Positions 19,220 to 28,300 of a stretch of 64,000 nucleotides of DNA are shown here, piece after piece. A program made the translations under genes and the position numbers. The notes beneath the pieces were generated by a model. The model worked only from the letters and a program-made list of their open reading frames with translations, ran no database searches and was not told the DNA's origin. This DNA is from Sideroxydans sp. (lineage in GTDB: Bacteria; Pseudomonadota; Gammaproteobacteria; Burkholderiales; Gallionellaceae). The first letter of the stretch is position 1; every line of letters begins with the position of its first letter. The stretch covers positions 42,504 to 106,503 of the forward strand of contig VMTA01000015.1 of assembly GCA_013791855.1 (NCBI GenBank), given 5' to 3'.

Positions 19220-19516
19220 CTCCTCGTAGTTAAATGGATATAACCACCCCCTCCTAAATTTTGGGCATCCAAACTGAAAAGTTTGTGATGAATCGAGTCA
19301 AAGTCGGCGAAACCTCTGGCATCTATTTGCCGTGGCAATACCGAGCGAAGCGAAGTGTGTTTACACTTTGAACGTGTAGAGACTAGACGGCTCGAACCTA
19401 AGGGCAATGCCTATGGTTAAGGGATAGTCCAGACCACAAACAACCCTTGTGTTGGTAGCTAAAGCTATAGTGGGATGAAGGGGTAATTACAGGTTCGATT
19501 CCTGTCGAGGAGACCA
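19220..19516 (+). tRNA. tRNA-Arg(CCU) interrupted by a group I intron
   Basis: Exon 1 is 19220-19255 (36 nt, positions 1-36) and exon 2 is 19478-19516 (39 nt, including encoded CCA). Spliced, they give acceptor CTCCTCG/CGAGGAG, the D arm, anticodon stem ACCCC/GGGGT with loop CTCCTAA (anticodon CCU), and T stem ACAGG/CCTGT. All stems pair. It differs from the split host gene at the 1-72 pair, the 27-43 pair and the T stem, so it is not a fresh duplicate. It probably supplies the AGG-decoding tRNA that the island destroyed. Confidence 0.9.
19256..19477 (+). ncRNA. Group I self-splicing intron (222 nt) in the tRNA anticodon loop
   Basis: The 5' exon ends in U (CTCCU) and the intron ends in G, as group I splicing requires. 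P1 can form from exon CCU plus AA with UUGGG at 19262-19266, giving the U-G wobble. A hairpin AAACT-GAAA-AGTTT lies at 19271-19284. Conserved P, Q, R and S elements are near 19301-19313, 19335-19350, 19375-19390 and 19419-19434. P7 pairs GACTA (19381-19385) with TAGTC (19425-19429), and a P8 hairpin (AACC...GGTT) lies between. No ORF is inside. The small size fits tRNA introns of the IC3 type. Confidence 0.88.
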
Positions 19517-19641
19517 TCTCAAATTCTGCTGCCTCTGTGACCGCCATACACTTGGCTACACATCTATTGAAAAGGCCATATCAACTGCATGAATAAGCAA
19601 GTTTAACTCAGGTGCCTGCCCAGGTGGATTGCTGCGGCTCC

Positions 19642-20163
19642 TTATAAACGCACCGTATCAAGAGATGACAATTCCGCATTCCCGCTCGCTTTCTCAAGTA
19701 TTGGGCGCTCAAGATGGTCTCTTAATATTGATAAGCAAGCACTGTGACCCTTTTGGCTTGCTGCACTCATGGCATTCTTGATTTTGTCTTCATAGGCATC
19801 GGCCTCTGCCTTCAATAGCACTTGAACAATCTCTGCGTCTCCTCGAGATGCTGCCGTTTGCAAAGGCGACCATCCATAATCATTTTCGGCATGGATATTT
19901 GCGCCCGCATCAATCAACAAGGGTGCTATTGCAGCTTCACCAAGTGATGCGGCAATGTGCAAAGGTGTGTTGTCTTTCCTGCCTACGGGATTGACGTTTG
20001 CCTCAGCTTCAATGAGTAGCTTGACGCAAGACAGGCTTGCCTCACAGGCATAGTGAAGAGCTGTATTGCCATTACGGTCTGTTTCATTCACATCGACACC
20101 ATCGTTGATGTGTTTCTCTAAGACTATTGTGTTGCCTGCTTGTGCGGCTTGAAAAATATCCAT
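19642..20163 (-). CDS. Ankyrin-repeat protein of the island
   Basis: 173 residues from the ATG at 20163; an in-frame ATG at 20193 would add ten residues of no ankyrin character. Four or five repeats are visible (GNTALHYACEA, DNTPLHIAASLG, GWSPLQTAASRG and a last one near AMSAASQKGHSA). It has no signal peptide or enzymatic domain. It is a protein-interaction module of unknown partner, unlike the chromosomal ankyrin gene at 7777 in length and N-terminus. Confidence 0.8.
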   Translation of the reverse strand: MDIFQAAQAGNTIVLEKHINDGVDVNETDRNGNTALHYACEASLSCVKLLIEAEANVNPVGRKDNTPLHIAASLGEAAIAPLLIDAGANIHAENDYGWSPLQTAASRGDAEIVQVLLKAEADAYEDKIKNAMSAASQKGHSACLSILRDHLERPILEKASGNAELSSLDTVRL

Positions 20164-20370
20164 CTTGAATTGATTCTGGCAATTTAAAGGCACAGTCTAT
20201 GCCAGAAATAAACAAAGTACACGATCGGCACCAACCTTACGTCTCATTTTCGGTGCGGTCATCCGTAGCAGATGAGGCGAATGGCTGCTTCCCACATCTT
20301 TCCAGACAACATTATTCACCGAGACTAGGCCGAAGTATCTATATATTTCGGCCTATGTATTCACGCATGT

Positions 20371-20448
20371 CAGTGTGGTTCAATTCGCTTCTGAGCCTGC
20401 GTCTCTATATTGATAATGGCAGGCCTCTGAATTCAAACGTTAGGTGCT
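20371..20448 (+). other. attC-like remnant upstream of abiH (integron cassette junction)
   Basis: The right part, GAATTCAAACGTTAGGTGC, looks like an attC L'-R' end with the crossover G/TT at 20439/20440. The left part contains GTTCAATTCG (L''-like) at about 20378-20387 and an inner GCCTGC/GCAGGC stem, but its R'' box (CATGTCAGTG) is degenerate. It therefore looks like a decayed or chimeric attC. Confidence 0.4.
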
Positions 20449-20465
20449 TTGGGAGATGATCGGCG

Positions 20466-21335
20466 ATGTCTGAGCTTTGGGTCATAGGGAACGGATTCGA
20501 CCTCTGGCATCAATTGCCGACCAGGTACAGCGACTTCTACCAATTCGCCAAATCTACGCTCAATGAGGTGGAAAACTACTATGACCATGAGCTTGAACAC
20601 GGCGGGCCTTGGTGCGACTTTGAAAATTCTCTAGGAAATTTTCTCTGGAGTGAGTTCTTTGACGCTCATAACCACATTGATGCGGACGCCGAGGACTTTA
20701 GGCCTAGCTTTGTATACGGTCTTGAAGATGAGCTCACTGAGCAAGCGGATCAGATCGTGGAGGCGATAAAGGAATCCTTCCGAGAATGGATTCAAGGGAT
20801 CAATATTTCAGGGGTTGTTCGTCAACTTGAACTTCCAGATGACGCGTTGTTTGTCTCGTTTAACTACACCTCTACGCTAGAGGAGATTTACGGCATTGAG
20901 GTCGAGCGGATCTTGCACCTTCATGGAAGGGCCGCGGTTTTCGATGATCTGATATTCGGGCATGGCGACACGATCGAGGGGGAGCCAGAACTTGATGAAA
21001 ACGGCGACAGTAATCGCACTATGTTCACAGATGCCGAAAACGCCGCGAAGTACCCTTTCCACGCTCTCAAAAAACCCGTACCCGAGGTGCTGGAGAAGAA
21101 TAAGAAGTTCTTCGATTCTCTTGAGCACATAACTGAAATAACGGTGGTGGGCCATTCGCTCAATAGGGTAGACCTCCCGTACTTTCGGAAATTGGCCGAG
21201 AGTGCTCCACATGCGCACTGGAGAGTATGCTGCTTCAGCGAAGATGAGAGGATTCATCATGTTGAGCAATTGGCTAATTGCGGTGTTTCACGAGATAGCA
21301 TACGGATTTGTTCTTATGCAGAATTGCAGGTTTAG
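20466..21335 (+). CDS. abiH: AbiH-family abortive infection protein
   Basis: 289 residues. The N-terminus MSELWVIGNGFDLWHQLPTRYSDF is the AbiH signature: a Rossmann-like G-N-G-F-D followed by H.LPT.Y.DF. Later FVSFNYTSTLEEIYG, ILHLHGRA and the C-terminal VVGHSLNRVDLPYF complete the family pattern. AbiH blocks phage multiplication by an incompletely known mechanism. It sits inside what looks like an integron gene cassette, with GTTAGGTGC upstream and its exact complement GCACCTAAC 14 bases after the stop. Confidence 0.88.
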   Translation: MSELWVIGNGFDLWHQLPTRYSDFYQFAKSTLNEVENYYDHELEHGGPWCDFENSLGNFLWSEFFDAHNHIDADAEDFRPSFVYGLEDELTEQADQIVEAIKESFREWIQGINISGVVRQLELPDDALFVSFNYTSTLEEIYGIEVERILHLHGRAAVFDDLIFGHGDTIEGEPELDENGDSNRTMFTDAENAAKYPFHALKKPVPEVLEKNKKFFDSLEHITEITVVGHSLNRVDLPYFRKLAESAPHAHWRVCCFSEDERIHHVEQLANCGVSRDSIRICSYAELQV

Positions 21336-21680
21336 CCTTGGTGCGGCAGCACCTAACAAATCATTGCAGCGGACGTTCACCCCCGTCGCCCCGCCCCCAT
21401 TTTTGCTGCCGAAAAAAACAAGCATCGCCTAAAATGCCTCTGATTTCAGGCGTTTACGTCCGGAATTTGGCAAATGGCTGCCGTCACACCGGACGCCCCG
21501 GAAGGGCGGATAAGGCCGATGAGGAGACTGGCAGGATCTCGGCCAAAGTGGATCATGGAAATTTTTTTAAAATGCGGTCTGGTCAGGCTGCTAGAAGGTC
21601 CGCTTTCAGTTTTCCAGCCTGTCACTTGCGACCTGTAGCGGCCTTGGATACTTACCACTCATCTCAGTTTGACATTAGCG
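21336..21680. other. Intergenic region with attC R''-like core, otherwise empty
   Basis: GCACCTAAC at 21349-21357, followed by AAATCATTGCAGCGGACG, reads like the first half of an attC site closing the abiH cassette. A clear second half (GTTAGGTGC) is missing; GTCCG near 21462 is the only candidate for the inner arm. No credible gene is seen: the short frames here have no family features or ribosome-binding sites. Confidence 0.45.
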
Positions 21681-22256
21681 TCAGGAACTAGGCAGTGGAA
21701 AAAAAACGGCGCCCGCCGCAATTATCATACCAACAGAGATCATCGCAAAATTAATCTGAGTGGCTCCAAAATCCCTAGCCTTGTCCCAATCAGAGACTCC
21801 ATTACTTAGGGCATGGTCACTCGGAGTGCCATAGTAGGTGAATAGCAGCATCACGCAGATAGAAAATATAGACACTGTCGAAAAAGGTGATGAGGCGCAG
21901 CAAGCCGCGGTTAAGAGTCCGATCCACCATGTCATCAATGGGGCCAAACTAATCAACGAACGCTTCCATGGAGACAATCGAAGATAGTGCAACGTCACAT
22001 AAGGAGCGCCCCAAACCCAGCGCACCTGAATTCCCAAAATCTTTGCAACTAGCCAGTGGCACCCTTCATGAAGAAAGGTATGTAAAGAGAATTTACTGAT
22101 CCAATTGTACTTCGACGCTAGATTCTCGCTGATAAGCACTAGCGCTAAAACTATTGGGATGGCAACAAGCTGCAGCGGATACTCATCCGGAATCAAACAT
22201 AACAGGAAGATGAAAGTTGTTAAATAGATAGGAGTGTTCGATTGAATAGAGTTCAT
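21681..22256 (-). CDS. Membrane-embedded metalloprotease-like protein (HEGCH motif)
   Basis: 191 residues with about five hydrophobic helices. LHTFLHEGCHWLVAKILGI carries an HExxH zinc motif at the end of a helix, as in site-2-protease/DUF3267-type intramembrane proteases. A second-ligand candidate is the Asp in TPSDHALSNGVSDWDKARD. It would sit in the inner membrane. The substrate is unknown. Composition is AT-rich like the rest of the island. Confidence 0.65.
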   Translation of the reverse strand: MNSIQSNTPIYLTTFIFLLCLIPDEYPLQLVAIPIVLALVLISENLASKYNWISKFSLHTFLHEGCHWLVAKILGIQVRWVWGAPYVTLHYLRLSPWKRSLISLAPLMTWWIGLLTAACCASSPFSTVSIFSICVMLLFTYYGTPSDHALSNGVSDWDKARDFGATQINFAMISVGMIIAAGAVFFPLPSS

Positions 22257-22387
22257 CTAGGGATTTTCTGTAAAGGCATTTGTGCGGCCAGATGGAATGC
22301 TTTGAGGTTTTCGAATCGTCAGATTCGATTCGCATCAGTCATCTGCGGGGGCGGATAATCGAGTCATACCATATTGCTTGTTTAAAC

Positions 22388-23773
22388 TTATTCATTGACC
22401 TTAATATTTGGCGGAGCGAGGACGAATACAGCGCGGCCATACCAGCACAATTCATTCATTTCAGTTCTCGTAGAAAGCCATGGCCGCGTTTCACATTCAT
22501 TTGGCTTATGCTGGCGAAAACTATAGCCGCACGCAGTATAAAATGGACACTTAGTTCGAGACCCTTGCCTCAATTTTTCTGTTGCAGTTACTGAATCTTT
22601 AGTGAAATGTAGCCCTACAAAGTGGAAAGCTGCATGCAACATTCGCCAGCCGAATGAAAGCAGATCGTCGTGACCACCTTTGAGCACGAAATCGAACATA
22701 AGGTCACGATTAATAGCGTCTGGAAGGCCAGCCCGTTCCTGGATGATGGCACAGGCACCATATGTTTCGATAATTTCCGTCAACGAAGAAGGATTCGTGG
22801 AAATTCTGTCGAGCAACTCGAATTCAAGAAATGGGGATGAGCGACGGTACCCAAAGTTTTGCCTAATTGTGTTGGTCGTGCTTTTTACAGCACGTGCCAT
22901 TGGCTCATCGTTTGGAAATGTGTCCTCAACCTCTCGGAGGCGATCTTCTACCCATTGCTGAACATCTAGCAGCATCTTTTGCTGCATCTCTTTCAAGTAC
23001 AGTAGCGGGTCTTCATCGCGTTCCATGGCAGCTTGAGCTGCCTTCAGTCTGTCGAGCAATATACTTGGTGGATCTGATTCTTGAAGCGATGCAAGCGCGC
23101 AAAAAATGACGGAATCATCTGAGATTCTAGGAGCAACAAGAGATGCTATTCCTTGAACAAGAAGATATGGGGTAACAGGTGCTGATTTTGTAATGGAGCC
23201 AAGCTTGCGGGTCAATTTCTCTTCAAGCATAAACGCTACTGATTCGAGAATCTCGTTTGCCCCTACCTTGATTTCGTGCAAAATTCTGTCACCGTCTCGT
23301 TGGGGTAACATAATTTGGCAGGTAATGATGCTGTAGTTGAATGAAGTTTCCTCAATTAGCTCTTCACTTATTTTGGCTGAAATAAACTGAATCTCTTGCA
23401 ACTTTACGTCCGGTGGAAGTGGGTTTCGGTGACATCTCCGTGCGGCTGTCATTATCATAACCTTCTGCCGAATATCGAGAGCTTGTTTGTCATTTAGCAC
23501 CGTAGAACCTGCACTAAGCCCATCGTCACCAATTGTGTTGCGGAAAGCACTCCACAGATGAGCAAAGTTGACGAAAGCAGTCAAGCCGTGAATCGTTGAG
23601 ACATTGTGTAAGTAGTGTATCCACTCGTGAAATATATAGCCGACCTCATCGGGGCCAATAATTCCGCGTAAATTATCTGGATCCGTGAATGCCGCGAATT
23701 CTTTCTTCAAAGTGATAACCTGACAGTCAGGCCGATAAGAAGAGATAGGAATAGTAGACATTTTGCAGCTCAT
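22388..23773 (-). CDS. Unknown protein with HExxH-like motif (HEWIHYLHN)
   Basis: 461 residues, family not recognised. Near residue 50, GYIFHEWIHYLHNVSTIHG contains HEWIH, a zinc-metalloprotease-type motif, with further His residues close by. A central helical region follows. The C-terminal ~70 residues have a Cys/His cluster (CPFYTACGYSFRQHKPNEC). It has no signal peptide or TM. It is divergent from the gene at 23875 with a 101-base shared promoter region holding a palindrome, so the two may form one module. An ATG at 23761 is an alternative start. Confidence 0.7.
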   Translation of the reverse strand: MSCKMSTIPISSYRPDCQVITLKKEFAAFTDPDNLRGIIGPDEVGYIFHEWIHYLHNVSTIHGLTAFVNFAHLWSAFRNTIGDDGLSAGSTVLNDKQALDIRQKVMIMTAARRCHRNPLPPDVKLQEIQFISAKISEELIEETSFNYSIITCQIMLPQRDGDRILHEIKVGANEILESVAFMLEEKLTRKLGSITKSAPVTPYLLVQGIASLVAPRISDDSVIFCALASLQESDPPSILLDRLKAAQAAMERDEDPLLYLKEMQQKMLLDVQQWVEDRLREVEDTFPNDEPMARAVKSTTNTIRQNFGYRRSSPFLEFELLDRISTNPSSLTEIIETYGACAIIQERAGLPDAINRDLMFDFVLKGGHDDLLSFGWRMLHAAFHFVGLHFTKDSVTATEKLRQGSRTKCPFYTACGYSFRQHKPNECETRPWLSTRTEMNELCWYGRAVFVLAPPNIKVNE

Positions 23774-23837
23774 TGAAAGTGACTAGTTAGTATACGTGCT
23801 ACTACCTAGATAGCGCCCCATAACAAAGTAGACGATA

Positions 23838-23859
23838 CTGCTACTCACACAAGTAGCAG
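23838..23859. promoter_or_regulatory. Inverted repeat between divergent island genes
   Basis: CTGCTACT-CACACA-AGTAGCAG has perfect 8-bp arms around a 6-base spacer. Another TGCTACT half-site is near 23798. Its position between divergent genes suggests a shared operator. Confidence 0.45.
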
Positions 23860-23874
23860 CACGGTACAAGCGAC

Positions 23875-25104
23875 ATGGCTATCGATTTATTTACAGATAT
23901 GGGCAAGTCTGACAAGGAATTACACCCACAGTATGTTGTACTTCGGGATTCGCCTCATTATGCTCCTGCGAGGGGACAGTTGCGAGAACTGCAAGCAGCC
24001 TTCGTTGACCCAGATGGGAATTTTGTAGAACAGTTCCAAACTACAGGCTTTGATTCTCGGACCTTCGAGTTTTTTTTGTTTGCGATGTTTGTGGAATCTG
24101 GGCATGAAATAAGACGGGAACAGCACCGCCCGGATTTTCTAATTGCTCGAGACGGACTGACTGCCGCCGTGGAAGCTGTCACAGCCAGTGCGCCTTCAAA
24201 TGACGGCCTCCAACCGTACTTTGCTGTGCCCGAAGGGCAAACCAAGCAAGAACGGGAGGAATATATTCGTAACAACGTCCCCATTAGGTTGGGTAGCCCT
24301 CTATTCACCAAACTTCGCCAGCGCTATTGGCTCGAACCCCACGTTTTAGGCCGTCCTTTTGTGATTGCTATTCAGGATTTTCACCAGTCAGGTTCGCTCG
24401 CCACTTCATCGACAGCCCTTAGTCGATATTTATTTGGCTTTGAACAGGAGTGGTATCACGATGAGAACGGAAAACTAATAATTATGGAAAGGGGTGTTGA
24501 TTACCACCGAGTAGGTGCAAAGGAAATCCCTTCCGGGTTTTTCAATCAACCAGAGGCGAACAATATCTCCGCAATCTTGTTTTGCAACAGCGGGACGATT
24601 CCAAAGTTTGCTCGTATGGGACACGAGGGTATCCATCGAAGCAAGGCAGTCCGGATGATTCGCTTTGGTACTTGTTATCAGCACGATCCTAACGCGAGTC
24701 TGCCTGAAGGCTTTATATATGAGGTTGGTGAGCCCATCAACGGTCGTGAAACATGGCGAGAGGGTACCGCTCTTATTCGAAACCCGAACGCCCTTATTCC
24801 TCTTCCTGACGAATGGTTTGGTGCTGCGATAGAAGAGAACTCGGTTAATGGGAAGCACGTGACTACTTTTCGGGAATCATTTCTACCTTACTGGTCGCTT
24901 ACCCTGATGTTTCCAAGCGACACCCCTAAGCGAAATATCCGGAAACAAGTGGCTAAGATATACACGGATCTCTCCAAATCCTATCCGATGCTAGGTACAT
25001 TGGACGAGCTGCTTCCCACATGTCGTGGAGTTAGATGGTTGCGGGTTCTCTTTGAACTGTTTAAATCCAGTCGAGCGAGATCGAACGACAATTCCACACG
25101 TTAA
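23875..25104 (+). CDS. Unknown protein with PD-(D/E)xK-like segment
   Basis: 409 residues, family not recognised. Around residues 60-105, [21 protein letters not shown] is followed by [20 protein letters not shown]. This resembles a nuclease-fold core (helix with Glu, then PD...E-x-V), but the usual lysine is replaced. The rest is mixed alpha/beta with no TM. Proteins with this core often sit in defence loci, though catalysis is uncertain here. It is divergent from the HEWIH gene at 22388. Confidence 0.65.
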   Translation: MAIDLFTDMGKSDKELHPQYVVLRDSPHYAPARGQLRELQAAFVDPDGNFVEQFQTTGFDSRTFEFFLFAMFVESGHEIRREQHRPDFLIARDGLTAAVEAVTASAPSNDGLQPYFAVPEGQTKQEREEYIRNNVPIRLGSPLFTKLRQRYWLEPHVLGRPFVIAIQDFHQSGSLATSSTALSRYLFGFEQEWYHDENGKLIIMERGVDYHRVGAKEIPSGFFNQPEANNISAILFCNSGTIPKFARMGHEGIHRSKAVRMIRFGTCYQHDPNASLPEGFIYEVGEPINGRETWREGTALIRNPNALIPLPDEWFGAAIEENSVNGKHVTTFRESFLPYWSLTLMFPSDTPKRNIRKQVAKIYTDLSKSYPMLGTLDELLPTCRGVRWLRVLFELFKSSRARSNDNSTR

Positions 25105-25396
25105 TGAATCTCACTACGTCATGTTTTCGAAACGAGTGGGCGAAAAGCCTCGTACTGTGGTGGTTGTGGCTTTAGCCATCGTGCCGCCAAGCGGACTGTC
25201 ATAAACGGCTGTTGTTAATCTGGTCATGAGTCCGCCCATACCGAGATAGAGACGGGCTGGTGCTCGGCCGAAGCGGTCAATTGGCATCGAGACGCCGAAT
25301 GATAGAAACTATGCACATTCAGGCAATTAGAATATAAGCTGTCTGTGGAACCTTTGGTGCAATTCATCTTTTTCCTAATCTTTAAGTCTAGAACTA
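25105..25396. other. Intergenic region, no gene seen
   Basis: 292 bases between the PD-(D/E)xK-like gene and the NACHT gene. No open frame with a plausible start, no hairpin terminator and no clear repeat was found. The AT-rich stretch just before 25397 probably holds the NACHT-gene promoter (TAGAAT near 25328). Confidence 0.4.
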
Positions 25397-28300
25397 ATGC
25401 TCATACAAGATAATGGCCCCGCTTGGCTGACAGCTCCTCCTGATGGAGACTTCCCATCCCCTCCAGTTGATACACGTACACAATCCCTTCCTTTTGAGGA
25501 ATTGACTTGGGAAAACTTCGAGCGACTTGTCAGGCGATTAGTGGCGCGCGAGGCAACGATCTCGGGTTGTTGGATATATGGCGTTCCAGGGCAAACTCAA
25601 CATGGCTTGGATATTCTTGCTGACCGTCACCAAGCTCACGGTGAATATTCTTGTTACCAGTGTAAGCGGGTAAAGGAATTTACTGGCGAAGACATAAAGA
25701 AGGCCGTAAAAAAATTCCTAGATGGAAAGTGGGCTAACAAATCTAAAAATTTTGTTCTGTGTACTTCTATAGCTCTTAGCAAAACAGATCAGGTTGATGA
25801 AATTGCTGCTCAACACTCCCTTCTTGCCGCAAAAGGTATTGAGTTTCAGGTATGGGATGGCTCAGAGAGCGGCCAACTTTCTGAGCGTCTCAAAAGCTAT
25901 CCTGACCTTGTCGATGATTTCTTTTTACGTGAATGGGTTCGCCGCTTCAATGGCGAAGAGGCTGCAAAATCTCTCGGTGAGAAACTTGATGGAATTGAAC
26001 TGAAAAAACTTCGCGCACAGCTTCACGGAGTCTATGCAACATTATTTCTCAGACATGACCAAGGATTGCGCCTCGGATCTCAACGTCCGGCCTCACTATT
26101 GAATCGCTACATTGCCCCTGCCGTTATCGAGTCTAGAAGAATTACAACCTCAGAGTTTGCAGCTGATGCATCAAGTTCTGGACTAGCAGAACAGAATTCC
26201 ATCTCTACAGAAAGGCAAAACCCCCAGTCACCACGCCACCCCGTAAGCAAGACACAAGAAATCCGCATACCTGTAACTGAATGGTTTTCTCGCCATAACA
26301 GAAGTGTAGTGCTTGGAGACCCCGGATTTGGGAAAAGCACTCTGCTACGAGTGATTGCCCTGCAATTGCTCGCGAATCGTGATGACCTTATTCAAACTTC
26401 ATGGGGCGAATTGCTTCCAGTTTGGGTTTCCTTCGGGGGGTTCAGTTCTGCCATACAGTCACAGCCTGGGCTAAGCTTAGAAGATTATTTTGACAGATGG
26501 CTGCATCAAAACGCGGCAGATGATATCCGCTTATTATTTAAGCGAGCCATCAGGCAGGGCGGCATGCTCCTCCTGATAGATGGATTGGATGAAGGGCAAG
26601 ATGCTAATGCCGCCAAACAAGCCATGGATAGAATCAGTGCCTTCCTGGCGATTCACCCCAATCCAGCCGTTCTTACAAGCAGGCCACGAGGATATGAAAG
26701 GGTTCGCCCTGATGGCACCTGGCCTGTAACACGGTTAGGTACCTTTGATGAAAATCAAATCGAAAAATTTTCCAATATGTGGTTTGAATATCTGGAAATT
26801 CCTTCGGAGGTGATCTCCAAGGTGGATAGTGAGAATTTGCAACGTGCCCATCAGCGCACTAAGGATTTCCAAAAAGCCATTCAAGCAAATCCTCGCATTA
26901 TTGAGCTGGCGCGAACACCTCTTTTTTGCCAGTTGCTGATAGACATATTTCGCTATTCGCATCACCTTCCTGAACAGAGGATTAAGGTCTATGAAAAAAT
27001 TGTTGAAATGCTCCTGTCAGATCACCCTGCCGCACGTATCCAAGCAGCCGGGCTTTCTACCCACGCTGTACCGCGAGCTGAAGACATGCACGAAATGCTT
27101 ATGCACTTGGCATTGCATATACAAGAAAGCGGTGGCGCTGGTGTCATTTCTGTCGCTGACTGCCAAACTACGTTTTGTGATTTTCTAACGGATGATATCG
27201 ATGGCCCCGGTCTGCCAAACTATGAAGCTCGACATCAGGCTAAGCTGACTATTGATTACGCTCTGACGGGTTTAGGGCTGATCGTAGAGCGCTCGCCAAA
27301 TGAATTGGGATTCTTTCATCTGACAATACAGGAATACTTGGCAGCCATGGCAATGGTTCGCAAGGTGGAAGATGAACAACTGGCTTGGCTTGTTCGCGTA
27401 TGGAATCAGCCTCAATGGCATGAAGTTGTTTTGGCGTGGTTCAGTATCCGGGGAGTAGACCAAGGGAAAGGGGCAACCCAGCGAGCCATTGATCGGCTGA
27501 AAGAAGCCGCCTCCATGCCATGGGAGAAAATGCAGTTCCTGTTGCTCCGAACAGAACTCGCCGCAAATGACCTTGGCCTTTCCCCCCGCGAAGCCAGATC
27601 AGTCATTGAAGAAGCAGCCAACCAAGTAGAAACGACTCCGTTCCAAAAGCTGCGTCTGAATTTGGCAGGTCAGATTGCCCGTGGACTTAGTTCTCCATCA
27701 GTAGCCAGTATTTGTGAAAACCGTATCGCCAATTGGCTGCCTGCTCGGTCAGAATGGGACAGAGCAAACCTTATCAAGGCCTTTGGCAACTGGAAACCCG
27801 CTGACGACTTATTGCACACACTCAAATTAGCTTTGCATGACGAGTCTGTTAGATGCCGCTTGGCAGCAGCAGAAAGCCTAGCCAAAGTATTTCTGAACGA
27901 CCAAGAATTGGGAAATGAATTAGCAGAGATTGCCAGGAACTGGCCTGATACCGGAGTACGTGCTGCGGCGTTATTGAGCTTATGGAAAGGTTGGCCTGAC
28001 CACAGCTTCTTGAATACCTTGGCAGAGAATGCTTGTCATTCCATGGATATGGATTTGGTCCTAACTGGAATCGAGATTCGAGTTTCCAAGGGGCTTCGTA
28101 GCGAAGAAGATCGTCAGAAAATTTGGCATATATTTACCTGCCAAAATGTATCGTATGAATTGAGAGGAACTTGTCTCAGAGTACTGCTAGTCGGCTGGGC
28201 AAGCGATCTTGAATTCAAGAAACTTGCCTTAGATAGATTATATGAGTCACACCTATTATTGCCATCTGATAAAGAGGTACTGTTGGCATTTTTGGCGCAT

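Noticed and set aside
20199..20459. 86-residue plus-strand frame upstream of abiH
   Set aside because: No ribosome-binding site or family features, and it overlaps the attC-like remnant; likely chance.
25141..25330. Possible repeat or small RNA in the gap before the NACHT gene
   Set aside because: No stable hairpin, terminator or promoter arrangement could be recognised.
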